This document shows, in pieces, positions 1 to 6,775 of a stretch of 7,575 bases of DNA; the first letter of the stretch is position 1, and every line of letters begins with the position of its first letter. The translations under genes and the position numbers were made by a program. Under the pieces are notes generated by a model. That model was not told the DNA's origin. It did no database searches and saw only the letters and a program-made list of their open reading frames with translations. Source of the stretch: Candidatus Moraniibacteriota bacterium (GTDB taxonomy: Bacteria > Patescibacteriota > Minisyncoccia > JAHIHE01 > JAGLIN01); contig DAOWHY010000028.1 of NCBI GenBank assembly GCA_030641185.1, forward strand, positions 1 to 7,575, in the 5' to 3' direction.

Positions 1-783
1 ATTGAACGGTTTAGATATAAAGCGACCAAAGCACGAGCTGTGCAAAGCAGAATTAAGATGTTAGATAAAATTGATAAGGTTCAAAAACCAGAAGAAGATA
101 AGAAAAAAGTTAAAATCAAATTCAATATTTCCAAGAGATTGCCTCAAAAAGTTTTAGAAATTGAAGATCTTTTCGTTGGAGGAGAAAGTTTTCCATTGGC
201 AGTTTTTGAAGGCAAATGGATTGTAGAGAAAGATAATAAAATAGGTATTATCGGTTCAAATGGAGCGGGAAAATCAACATTTCTCAAAACTCTTATCGGA
301 AAAAGCGATTCAATTGAAGGAAAGATAAAATTTTCTTCCGGAGTAAAAATTGGTTATTACGCGCAAGCGCATGAAGAACTTGATCCTAAGAAGAATATTC
401 TTGAAGAAGTTGAATCAAAAATTAAAGAAGGACAAGAAAAAATAAGGACTGTTTTAGGAGCGCTTCTTTTTTCCGGAGAAGACGTTTTCAAAAAGGTTTC
501 TGATTTAAGCGGAGGAGAGCGAGCAAGAGTGGCGCTGGCAGAATTAATCCTGAGCGAATCAAATATGCTTGTTTTAGACGAACCGACTAATCATCTTGAT
601 ATCAGAAGCAAAGACGCAATGAACGAAGTTCTAAAAAGCTTTAACGGTCCAATTATGATAGTTTCTCATGACAGGTCAGTCTTGTCTGAAGTTTGTAATA
701 TTATTTGGGAAATCAAAAATAATGAAGTTAAAAAATATTTTGGAAACTATGATGATTTTTACAACGGCAAATCTGATAATTAA
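1..783 (+). CDS. ABC-F family ATP-binding protein, 3' part (5' end outside window)
   Basis: This is the C-terminal 260 residues of an ABC-F ATPase, a soluble protein with two ATPase domains. Family members act on the ribosome in translation regulation or antibiotic protection. The frame is open from base 1: the first codons encode an arginine/lysine-rich stretch ending in VQSRIKML, typical of the linker between the two ABC domains. The GTG at 40 is therefore internal, not a start. The second ATPase domain is complete. Walker A GSNGAGKST lies at 253-279, signature LSGGERARVAL from 505, Walker B MLVLDEPTNHLD at 565-600, and the switch histidine (VSHDR) at 667-669. The LDEPTNHLD wording is diagnostic for ABC-F. 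The protein ends soon after this domain, with no long C-terminal extension. The subfamily (EttA, Uup, YdiF/YkpA type) cannot be settled without the first half. No terminator is visible after the stop. Confidence 0.93.
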   Translation: MERFRYKATKARAVQSRIKMLDKIDKVQKPEEDKKKVKIKFNISKRLPQKVLEIEDLFVGGESFPLAVFEGKWIVEKDNKIGIIGSNGAGKSTFLKTLIGKSDSIEGKIKFSSGVKIGYYAQAHEELDPKKNILEEVESKIKEGQEKIRTVLGALLFSGEDVFKKVSDLSGGERARVALAELILSESNMLVLDEPTNHLDIRSKDAMNEVLKSFNGPIMIVSHDRSVLSEVCNIIWEIKNNEVKKYFGNYDDFYNGKSDN

Positions 784-785
784 GT

Positions 786-814
786 TTGGCTAAAAGAACA
801 ATGTTTGATACAAT
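786..814 (+). promoter_or_regulatory. Sigma70-type promoter for the TSP3 / MEMO-CapA operon
   Basis: A -35 box TTGGCT (786-791; 4 of 6 matches to TTGACA) is followed after exactly 17 bp by a -10 box TACAAT (809-814; 5 of 6 matches to TATAAT). Transcription would begin near 821, giving a short leader of about 27 nt before the ATG at 848. The promoter starts 3 bp after the ABC-F stop, so the two downstream genes can be expressed independently of the ABC-F gene. Found by eye, with no expression data. Confidence 0.5.
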
Positions 815-847
815 AAACTAAGAATTAAGAACTTAACAAAAATTCTT

Positions 848-2842
848 ATGAAAAAAATAAATAAAATTATTTTGGCGGGACTGGCGGTTTTGTTTTTGTT
901 TGTATTATTAATTGTTGTCATTACTATTAGTGGTTATGATTCATTTTTAGGAAAAGAAAAACAGCTAACAAAAGATCGCTTAGAAGAGTTAAAAAATATT
1001 GACAGCGATGATGACGGTCTTAACGACTTTGATGAAATTTACACCTATAAAACAAATCCAAATGACAGCGACACGGATAAAGACGGATACGCAGATGGTT
1101 CGGAAGTGGAGAATGGATATGATCCATTAATATCGGATTTGCTCATTATAAAAGATCCCGCTGAAACTGAGGTAAACATAAACGCCAACGAATATGAGAT
1201 GAGAGGAAGCAACTCTTTTTTGATTGAAAAAATTGAACTGGAGATAACCAATTCGCAAAATGAAGCAAAGAAAATTTTGTTAGACGATTTTAAAAAGGGA
1301 GATTTAAATTGGAGCTATATATTAAAAGCCAAAAACGACGATTTGACAGAAGGGAAAAATCTTATTACGGTTTTGGCTTATCAGGAAAATAAAATAACAA
1401 AAAAAGAAATAATAATAAACACGGCACTACCTAAAGATATAAGAGTGGAAAAAATCAGTGTCAATTGGAAAGAAGAGCTTGTAAAAATGGATAATGAATG
1501 CGAAGAAAAACATTGCCAGTTTGATTATTATCTCGCCGGAGAAATAAAAGATGGCAAATATAAAGAACAGCCTCTTTATTTGGAAGTGGAATATAGCATG
1601 GGAAATATATTTAAGCATTATATTTTAAAAGACGATGAAAAATTTTACTTGAAAAAAAATAACATAGAAATAGAAGAATTGGCAGATTTGCCGAAAACAA
1701 TCGTTTCGCCGGAGGAAGAATATACAATAGAAGGAGGAAGGGTGGGGAATCCGTTTTTTTCTGAAATAAAAATAGAAAAGAAATTATTTACCCACGAAAG
1801 AATGGGTGACATCTATTTAACTGAGGATGGCTGCGCGGCGGCGGAACTTCCAGACCATACCGTCTTCGCGTATAGTTTTACAATACCGTTTATTAGTAAA
1901 AAGAATGGTTTGCTTGAAATAATTTTTGATGATGGCAGTGAAAATAAAGAGGAATATGATTATAATAAAATAACGGGATGCGGGTCATTGTGCTATCATC
2001 TTGATGTGATAAGCGAAAAAGATTTATCTCCAAAAGAACGGCTTATAATAGCCGGCAGAGCAGTTAATGGCGATCCTATTTATGAATTCAAAGATACAAA
2101 CGATGAAAAATTAAAAGAGTTATATAATGACGAAAACTCTGTTGCCTATTTCGGCGAAGATTGGCAAAAAGCGGATGGAAATAAATATAGTTATGAGCAA
2201 TTTATAGATTCGCGCCCTCTTTTATACTGGCAGGACCCTTTGGGAAGATGGATACAATTCAAAAACAGAAAGTTTATGTCAGCGGCGGAAATGTGCAAGC
2301 CAGTTATTTATCTTTATCCTGAAGAAAAAATAAAAGTTAGCGTAAAAGTAAATCCAAACGGAGGGTTTACTTTTACAAAACCAGAATATAATCAAGGATG
2401 GGAAGTGGAGGTTTCTCAAGATGGAAAAATAAAAGACTTGAAAACAAAACAGGAGTATGATTATTTATACTGGGAGGGAATCGGGCTTAATTATCCAAGA
2501 AGAGAAGAGGGATTTGTCATTAAAAGAGAAAATTTAAATGAATTTTTTGATCAGAAATTATCCTTTCTCGGTTTAAATAAAATAGAAATTGGCGACTTTA
2601 AAGAATACTGGCTCAAAAGATTAAACAACAAGCCCTATTATAAAATCTCGTTTTTGACGCAAAATGAATTTAATAGAATCGCGCCGATCAGATTTTCTTT
2701 AAATCCAAAAACGGTGATCAGGGTAATGATGACCGCCGAAAGTTTAAACAAGTTTAAATCTGTTCCAGAACAGGAATTATTCGCGGCTCCCGCAAGAAAC
2801 GGTTTTACGGCAATTGAATGGGGTGGAACATTATTAAGATAA
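848..2842 (+). CDS. Anchored TSP3-repeat surface protein with C-terminal KPVIYLYP domain
   Basis: A 664-residue membrane-anchored extracytoplasmic protein of unknown function. Residues 1-6 are basic and about 7-29 form one hydrophobic segment with no convincing cleavage site, so it is probably an N-terminal anchor. Residues 52-93 hold two thrombospondin type 3-like calcium-binding repeats (DSDDDGLND, then DSDTDKDGYAD). Residues about 103-191 look like a bacterial Ig-like beta domain (W155 and an LTEGKNLITVLA strand). The region from 200 to 470 is unrecognised and contains Cys pairs (C218/C223, C378/C382) that might form disulfides. From C483 a conserved-looking domain starts with KPVIYLYP (484-491) and runs to the end; I have seen this motif in uncharacterised CPR proteins but know no function. 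The ATG at 848 is chosen because it directly precedes the anchor; no Shine-Dalgarno sequence is visible. The next gene starts 2 nt after the stop, which suggests translational coupling. Confidence 0.85.
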   Translation: MKKINKIILAGLAVLFLFVLLIVVITISGYDSFLGKEKQLTKDRLEELKNIDSDDDGLNDFDEIYTYKTNPNDSDTDKDGYADGSEVENGYDPLISDLLIIKDPAETEVNINANEYEMRGSNSFLIEKIELEITNSQNEAKKILLDDFKKGDLNWSYILKAKNDDLTEGKNLITVLAYQENKITKKEIIINTALPKDIRVEKISVNWKEELVKMDNECEEKHCQFDYYLAGEIKDGKYKEQPLYLEVEYSMGNIFKHYILKDDEKFYLKKNNIEIEELADLPKTIVSPEEEYTIEGGRVGNPFFSEIKIEKKLFTHERMGDIYLTEDGCAAAELPDHTVFAYSFTIPFISKKNGLLEIIFDDGSENKEEYDYNKITGCGSLCYHLDVISEKDLSPKERLIIAGRAVNGDPIYEFKDTNDEKLKELYNDENSVAYFGEDWQKADGNKYSYEQFIDSRPLLYWQDPLGRWIQFKNRKFMSAAEMCKPVIYLYPEEKIKVSVKVNPNGGFTFTKPEYNQGWEVEVSQDGKIKDLKTKQEYDYLYWEGIGLNYPRREEGFVIKRENLNEFFDQKLSFLGLNKIEIGDFKEYWLKRLNNKPYYKISFLTQNEFNRIAPIRFSLNPKTVIRVMMTAESLNKFKSVPEQELFAAPARNGFTAIEWGGTLLR

Positions 2843-2844
2843 AA

Positions 2845-4665
2845 ATGAAAAAATCAGTAATATTATTTATTTTCATATTCTTAGCGTTCCTGTTTTGTGT
2901 CGTAATTTTTCAAAATTATCTCTCTGGAATTTCCATAGAAAATGTTCCAGTGGATTGGAAAAATTCAGTGATAGTTAAAGACAACTCTAGCGAAAAAAAA
3001 TATACCGATTTTCATTACGCTTATTTTCAAGGAAAAGAGTTTTACGGTAATTTGGAAAAAGCAGATAGTAAAACAAAAATAGACGAAAAAGTGTATGGCG
3101 GGGTTGTCTCCCACCATTTTTTTGTTGCTTCCGAAATAGCAAGTTTTTTCGCGAAAATGAGAAACCAAAAAATAGATACTTTTGTTATTTTAGGTCCTAA
3201 TCATTTTAACGCTGGGAATGGCGATATTTTAATATCAAAATATCCCTACAATACTCCTTGGGGAATTTTGGAACCGGATGAAAAAATTATTGAAGAATTG
3301 CTTAAGGAAAAATTTATTGAAAACGAAGAATTTCCGTTTGAAAAAGAACATTCCATATCTTCTTTAGTTGGATTTATAAAATATTTTTCTCCCGAAGCAA
3401 AAATCGTACCGATCATTCTGAAAAAAAATGTCTCTCCTCTGGAAGCGGAATTATTGGCAGAGAAATTAACGGATATCTTGGGAGAAAATAGCATTGTTTT
3501 GGCCAGTGTGGATTTTTCGCACCATCTCAACAGAATAGCCGCACAGTTCCATGACGAAGCGAGTGTCTCGGTCATAGAAAATTTTGATTATGAGAGAATC
3601 TATAATTTGGAGATAGATAGTCCACCGTCAATTTACACGCTCCTAGAATACTTAGAAAAAAAGGGAAGCCAAAAAATGATTTATGAAAATATCAATTCCG
3701 CGACTTTTTCCGATGATTTTGATTCGGAAGATGTTACCAGTTATCTTTTTTCTTATTTTACAGAGGGAGAATATAAAAGAGAAACAAAAATATCCCTCTT
3801 AAATTTTGGGGACACGATGCTTGGCAGGGAAGTAGAAAGAAAAATAATAAAAAACGAAGGAGATCCGTTTGAAAAAATAAGAGGCGCGGAGGGAAACTTT
3901 TTAAAGGGCGTAGATTTTATTTCGGTGAACTTAGAAGGTCCGATAACAGAAAATACTCAATGTCAAAAGAAGGCGTATAGTTTTAGATTTTTACCTAAAA
4001 CGGCGAAGCTGCTTTTTGAAAATAAGATCAATATTGCGAATTTAGCAAACAACCATTCCTTTGACTGCGGAGAAAAAGGAATGAGCGACACTAAAGAAAA
4101 TTTGGATTATTTTGAGATAGATTATTTTGGCGAAGACAAGTTGAGTAATAGCTATATCATTAAAGAGGTAGGCGATAAAAAAATAGTCTTTGCCGGAATT
4201 GACGATACTTTCAGAAAAATAGATATAGATAATTTTTATCAATTGATCGCGGATTTAAAAAGAAAAAACGATTATCTTGTTGTTAATATTCATTGGGGAT
4301 ATGAATATAATAAATTGCCGTCAAAAAGACAAACAGAAATAGCCTATAAGCTCATAGATAGCGGAGCCGATGTGATCATCGGACATCATCCGCATATTAT
4401 CCAGCCAATGGAAGTATATAAAAATAAGGCTATCTTTTATTCGCTGGGTAATTTTGTTTTTGACCAAATTCCAAAAGAAACAAACGAGGGATTTGGAGTT
4501 GGAATTATTCTGAGCGATAATACAAATAAGTTTTATTTATTTCCATACGAAATTATAAATTACCAGCCAACTCTTTTCTCATATCAAAAAGCGGAAAAAT
4601 TTTGCGATGGTTTTTTGAAAGATGTAACAACAAGTGATATTTGTCAATTTGAAATAAGAAAATAA
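2845..4665 (+). CDS. Anchored fusion: MEMO-like (AmmeMemoRadiSam protein B) domain + CapA/PGA_cap domain
   Basis: A 606-residue two-domain protein. I chose the ATG at 2845: it lies 2 nt after the upstream stop and directly precedes a clean anchor (MKK, then a hydrophobic segment about 4-22). An in-frame ATG at 2818 would only add nine residues overlapping the upstream gene. Residues about 84-310 are a MEMO domain: H90/H91 (VVSHHF), GPNH 117-120, EHS 168-170, and DFSHH 223-227, which match the family's metal-site positions. The usual Cys-Gly position appears to be D258-S259. Residues about 316-566 are a CapA/PGA_cap calcineurin-like domain with GDTMLGR (322-328), NLEGP (362-366), LANNHSFDCG (400-409), HWGYEY (483-488), GHHPH (513-517) and SLGNFVFDQ (533-541), so its full motif set is present. 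CapA proteins are linked to poly-gamma-glutamate/envelope polymer metabolism, but here the substrate is unknown. The anchor predicts that both domains lie outside the membrane. No AMMECR1 or radical SAM partner is in the window. Confidence 0.88.
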   Translation: MKKSVILFIFIFLAFLFCVVIFQNYLSGISIENVPVDWKNSVIVKDNSSEKKYTDFHYAYFQGKEFYGNLEKADSKTKIDEKVYGGVVSHHFFVASEIASFFAKMRNQKIDTFVILGPNHFNAGNGDILISKYPYNTPWGILEPDEKIIEELLKEKFIENEEFPFEKEHSISSLVGFIKYFSPEAKIVPIILKKNVSPLEAELLAEKLTDILGENSIVLASVDFSHHLNRIAAQFHDEASVSVIENFDYERIYNLEIDSPPSIYTLLEYLEKKGSQKMIYENINSATFSDDFDSEDVTSYLFSYFTEGEYKRETKISLLNFGDTMLGREVERKIIKNEGDPFEKIRGAEGNFLKGVDFISVNLEGPITENTQCQKKAYSFRFLPKTAKLLFENKINIANLANNHSFDCGEKGMSDTKENLDYFEIDYFGEDKLSNSYIIKEVGDKKIVFAGIDDTFRKIDIDNFYQLIADLKRKNDYLVVNIHWGYEYNKLPSKRQTEIAYKLIDSGADVIIGHHPHIIQPMEVYKNKAIFYSLGNFVFDQIPKETNEGFGVGIILSDNTNKFYLFPYEIINYQPTLFSYQKAEKFCDGFLKDVTTSDICQFEIRK

Positions 4666-4680
4666 GACCTAAATAAAAAT

Positions 4681-4718
4681 CGCAAAAAAACACCCTGATT
4701 ATTGGGGTGTTTTTTGCG
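4681..4718 (+). terminator. Intrinsic terminator of the + strand operon
   Basis: A hairpin 16 nt after the MEMO-CapA stop. The 5' arm is 4681-4695 (CGC, seven A, CACCC) and the 3' arm is 4705-4718 (GGGTG, six T, GCG), pairing with one bulged A around a 9-nt loop. The A-run and T-run lie inside the stem, so it can work in both directions, which suits the convergent minus-strand genes on the right. Confidence 0.85.
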
Positions 4719-4720
4719 GG

Positions 4721-4739
4721 AACTGTTTTGTAAACAGTT
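4721..4739. repeat. Short perfect inverted repeat
   Basis: AACTGTTT (4721-4728) and AAACAGTT (4732-4739) are exact reverse complements separated by TGT. The repeat sits directly after the operon terminator and before the REP block. It may be a secondary terminator hairpin or a protein-binding palindrome; nothing in the context decides. Confidence 0.4.
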
Positions 4740-4746
4740 TCTCAAT

Positions 4747-4771
4747 GTTGGTTCGGGTCTCCTGACCTGAA
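4747..4771 (+). repeat. REP hairpin A (GTTGG head, TTCGGGTC stem)
   Basis: A GTTGG head (4747-4751) is followed by an 8-bp stem 4752-4759 / 4764-4771 with loop TCCT. One pair (4755-4768) is G-T. The layout of a short conserved 5' head plus hairpin is that of RAYT-associated REP sequences. Confidence 0.75.
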
Positions 4772-4810
4772 TCTTGTATTTCTTGAGAGCGTGGCTATAA
4801 CCAACTCAGC

Positions 4811-4838
4811 GTTGGCTCCATTCTCCCGAATGGAGTCC
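4811..4838 (+). repeat. REP hairpin B (GTTGG head, CTCCATTC stem)
   Basis: A GTTGG head (4811-4815), stem 4816-4823 / 4828-4835 and loop TCCC. It can extend outward by a G-T and a G-C pair (4815-4836, 4814-4837). The stem sequence differs from A, D and E, but the pairing is fully kept. Confidence 0.7.
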
Positions 4839-4920
4839 CTTGTTCAAATATAAATCGCAACTATGCCTGCGTAGAGTAAAGATTATAGTTGATAGGATTG
4901 TTTGGTGGAGTTTGACAAAA

Positions 4921-4947
4921 GGCTCCAGTCAGGAGACTGGAGCCAAC
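4921..4947 (-). repeat. REP hairpin C (inverted; CTCCAGTC stem)
   Basis: Reads on the minus strand as GTTGG then a perfect 10-bp stem (4935-4944 with 4921-4930) around loop TCCT. It is the mirror partner of hairpin B: same subfamily, opposite orientation, heads facing outward. Confidence 0.72.
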
Positions 4948-4974
4948 GAATCTGTTATGCTTTAAGAAATATCA

Positions 4975-5003
4975 GGTTCAGATCAGGAGACCTGAACCAA
5001 CAT
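4975..5003 (-). repeat. REP hairpin D (inverted; TTCAGGTC stem)
   Basis: Reads on the minus strand as ATGTTGG then a 10-bp stem (4989-4998 with 4975-4984, one G-T pair) around loop TCCT. It is the mirror partner of hairpin A, and is followed on its strand by TATTTCTTAAAGC, close to the TATTTCTTAAGAGC next to hairpin E. It lies 25 bp past the 214-residue gene's stop and might also help end transcription there. Confidence 0.75.
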
Positions 5004-5027
5004 CAGAGGTTTTGGCATAGACAAGAT

Positions 5028-5672
5028 TTATTCAAATTTAATTAAACTATCTACAGATAAAATTATAAACACTAATACGGAAATCATACCTGCTATAAAG
5101 AGAACAATTATAATTTGCATTGAAATATTTTGTAATTTTAGAAAAAAACTTTCCTTTTTCATTTTTGGTAAAGATAGTAAATCTTCTCTATTTTTTAAAA
5201 CTTCTTTTTCGCTATTTATCATTTCTTCTTTATTTTTACCATTTATGTCATGAATATTTGGATAAGTTTCTAGATACGGAATCTTTTTTTTTGTTGCTTT
5301 TTTGTCGCTTTCTAAATAATATCTTAAAGAATTAAAATATAAATATTTATTACTAAAATGTCTTATAAATAATCCTAAAATTGAAACTACCATCAAACAA
5401 ATCCATCCAAAATATAAAAATACATAAATTGGAAAATGATAATCACAACAAATTAGTGACGAACTAAAAATCTGTTTATTTTCATTGATCAAATAACCAA
5501 CAAAAGTCATACTCAAAGAAATAATTCCGATTGAAGACAAAGACAGTTTTTCAGAAAATTTGACAGAGTTGTTGTTTGTTTTTATCTGCCTTTCTTCAAA
5601 CATTTTAGACGCTTTGTCTAATTCTTTGTTGGCTATATCATAAGCCATTTTGTTTTTTTCTATTTCATTCAT
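5028..5672 (-). CDS. Membrane protein of unknown function, three predicted TM segments (214 aa)
   Basis: I do not recognise a family. Residues 1-40 are charged and likely helical (Lys/Glu/Asn-rich), followed by hydrophobic segments at about 45-64, 81-104 and 183-207. Between the second and third lies a hydrophilic stretch of about 78 residues rich in Lys and Glu, predicted helical and probably cytoplasmic. The protein ends seven residues after the last segment. The ATG at 5672 is the first in the open frame; no Shine-Dalgarno sequence is visible. It follows the 318-residue membrane gene on the same strand after 75 bp, so the two may be co-transcribed. The overall layout is reminiscent of small helical membrane proteins such as the SLATT group, but no diagnostic motif supports that. 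Both genes lie between RAYT/REP sequences, which fits an accessory location. Confidence 0.7.
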   Translation of the reverse strand: MNEIEKNKMAYDIANKELDKASKMFEERQIKTNNNSVKFSEKLSLSSIGIISLSMTFVGYLINENKQIFSSSLICCDYHFPIYVFLYFGWICLMVVSILGLFIRHFSNKYLYFNSLRYYLESDKKATKKKIPYLETYPNIHDINGKNKEEMINSEKEVLKNREDLLSLPKMKKESFFLKLQNISMQIIIVLFIAGMISVLVFIILSVDSLIKFE

Positions 5673-5747
5673 AAATTTGTTAATGCGATACTTTCTAACA
5701 AAACCGTAATTGGTAAAACTAATTTATTTTTGTCTGTATATAAATAT

Positions 5748-6704
5748 TTATTTAATAACCAAACTATCTAAAACACGATCTAAATTATGATTATAATCTG
5801 GATTGTATAATACAATAACTGAGTAAGATACTTTATCAACCGAAATAATAACTCCTTTAACATTCATCGTTTCACCGTCTTCGTGTACAACGCCACTGTA
5901 TCTAATAGCATCATGCTCATAAATTTTTATAATTTCACTTGAAAAATTTGTAATATTAAAATTGTTTGTTAAATCTGTAATTTCAATCTCTTTTAAAAAA
6001 CTAAGTTTTTTTGATGAGCTCAAAGATTCTATTCCCTCACTATCATATACAGATTGGTAATCTTGATACTTTACAACATACAAAACAGAATCATTATGCT
6101 CACTAGCTGTATATGAATAACCATAAATTGAATCAGAAGAATCACTTGGCAAAAGCTCATAGTTATTTGGTAAGCTCACAGAAAACTCCTTATTAGGAGA
6201 AACAATCCCAACCCATTCATTCTGTGCAGATGAATTACTAGTTTGATTACTTTCAGAAGAAACAACATACATCGCATATACCATGGAAACCATAAACAAG
6301 AAAGCATAGACAACTAAAAATCCTGCCACTATTTTATTTCGCAAGGAAAGATTCTGTTTAATTGCTTTACAATAATCCAATTTAACAGCAAAATAAGCCA
6401 GAAATATTCCAATTAGACCAAACCAAAAAAGTCCTAATAAACCTTTTAAAAGATACAATTTTTTTCCAGAGAATAAATAAGAGTGATACCCAACACGCCA
6501 AACCATTATAAGCGCTACTACTATTTGTAAACCAACTAAAAGTAACGGCAAATTTGTAATTCCAAGATTTTGCGAAGCCAAAAACTTTATTATTAGATGT
6601 ATAAAAAATAACGCCCAAAATTCATCATTAAACCTATTCCACAATTTTTTATTAACAGAAGTTGCATCATTTGGACTGTTTAATTCTTCATTTATTTTTT
6701 CCAT
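5748..6704 (-). CDS. Membrane protein with multi-TM N-terminus and extracytoplasmic C-terminal domain (318 aa)
   Basis: No family recognised. Residues 1-27 are hydrophilic. Hydrophobic segments lie at about 28-43 (weak), 51-70, 86-107 and 124-147. A Ser/Asn-rich linker (149-162) then leads to a globular domain of about 155 residues. That domain starts WVGIVSPNKEFSVSLPNNYE, a pattern seen where a beta-rich domain of the PsbP/lipoprotein type begins (a short strand, then F-x-V-x-x-P). It ends with VDKVSYSVIVLYNP and a final DRVLDSLVIK helix/strand, common in such folds; the assignment is a guess from pattern only. With four segments the C-terminal domain would share the side of the N-terminus; with three it would be on the opposite side, which suits the Ser/Asn-rich composition better. 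The start at 6704 lies 40 nt after a same-strand intrinsic terminator, so the gene may be controlled by attenuation. Confidence 0.75.
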   Translation of the reverse strand: MEKINEELNSPNDATSVNKKLWNRFNDEFWALFFIHLIIKFLASQNLGITNLPLLLVGLQIVVALIMVWRVGYHSYLFSGKKLYLLKGLLGLFWFGLIGIFLAYFAVKLDYCKAIKQNLSLRNKIVAGFLVVYAFLFMVSMVYAMYVVSSESNQTSNSSAQNEWVGIVSPNKEFSVSLPNNYELLPSDSSDSIYGYSYTASEHNDSVLYVVKYQDYQSVYDSEGIESLSSSKKLSFLKEIEITDLTNNFNITNFSSEIIKIYEHDAIRYSGVVHEDGETMNVKGVIISVDKVSYSVIVLYNPDYNHNLDRVLDSLVIK

Positions 6705-6744
6705 ATTTTTTGATTAAATTTATTAATAATAAATAAAACTTTAC

Positions 6745-6775
6745 AAAAAAGGTCTCCCGTCGGCGGCGACCCTTT
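6745..6775 (-). terminator. Intrinsic terminator 40 nt upstream of the 318-aa gene
   Basis: Read on the minus strand, AAAGGGTC (6775-6768) pairs with GACCTTTT (6754-6747, one G-U pair), with an inner CCG/CGG pairing possible in the GC-rich loop. A six-T run ends at 6745. The very GC-rich loop stands out in AT-rich surroundings. Confidence 0.65.

Larger units (their letters stand above)
4745..5003. mobile_element. RAYT-element relic: both ends kept, body replaced; nested mirror-image REP cluster
   Basis: The left end (4745-4806) matches the RAYT element end at 6897-6958 in 59 of 62 positions. The match includes sequence beyond the REP hairpin that corresponds to the last codons and stop of the transposase. 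The right end (4955-5003) carries an inverted REP plus a 13-nt match (4955-4967) to 7563-7575, the DNA just upstream of the transposase start. Between them, 4807-4954 contains no transposase but a second, smaller REP pair (4811-4838 and 4921-4947) of another subfamily. The simplest reading is a non-autonomous derivative of a RAYT element. No gene is seen in the 362 bases between 4665 and 5028. Confidence 0.65.

Noticed and set aside
40..783. ABC-F gene starting at the GTG at 40
   Set aside because: The frame is open from base 1 and the upstream codons encode typical ABC-F linker sequence, so the gene is cut by the window edge.
2818..2844. Start of the MEMO-CapA gene at ATG 2818
   Set aside because: It would add nine unremarkable residues before the MKK-plus-hydrophobic anchor and overlap the upstream gene; the ATG at 2845 fits better.
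1448..3030. Weak likeness between ISVNWKEELVK in the TSP3 protein and VPVDWKNSVIVK in the MEMO-CapA protein, suggesting a shared domain
   Set aside because: Only a few positions agree and the following residues diverge; without a profile comparison it cannot be told from chance.
3246..3575. Open minus-strand frame of 109 codons
   Set aside because: It lies wholly opposite the conserved MEMO domain, shows no recognisable protein features and is best explained as a chance antisense frame.
4921..5003. GTCAGGAGAC-type wording resembles the 3' part of cobalamin riboswitches
   Set aside because: None of the other conserved cobalamin core elements is present nearby, and the wording is fully explained by the REP stem and loop found five times.
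4745..5003. Closely spaced palindromic repeats as a CRISPR array
   Set aside because: The repeats face both directions, spacing is irregular, stems differ between copies, and no cas gene is present.
5120..5335. Open plus-strand frame opposite the 214-aa membrane gene
   Set aside because: Its Phe/Leu-rich sequence is what the reverse complement of a Lys/Glu-rich stretch produces; it has no context as a gene.
6710..6741. Separate promoter between the terminator and the 318-aa gene (TTGTAA with an AT-rich -10)
   Set aside because: No -10 box at a proper distance matches better than the general AT-rich background.
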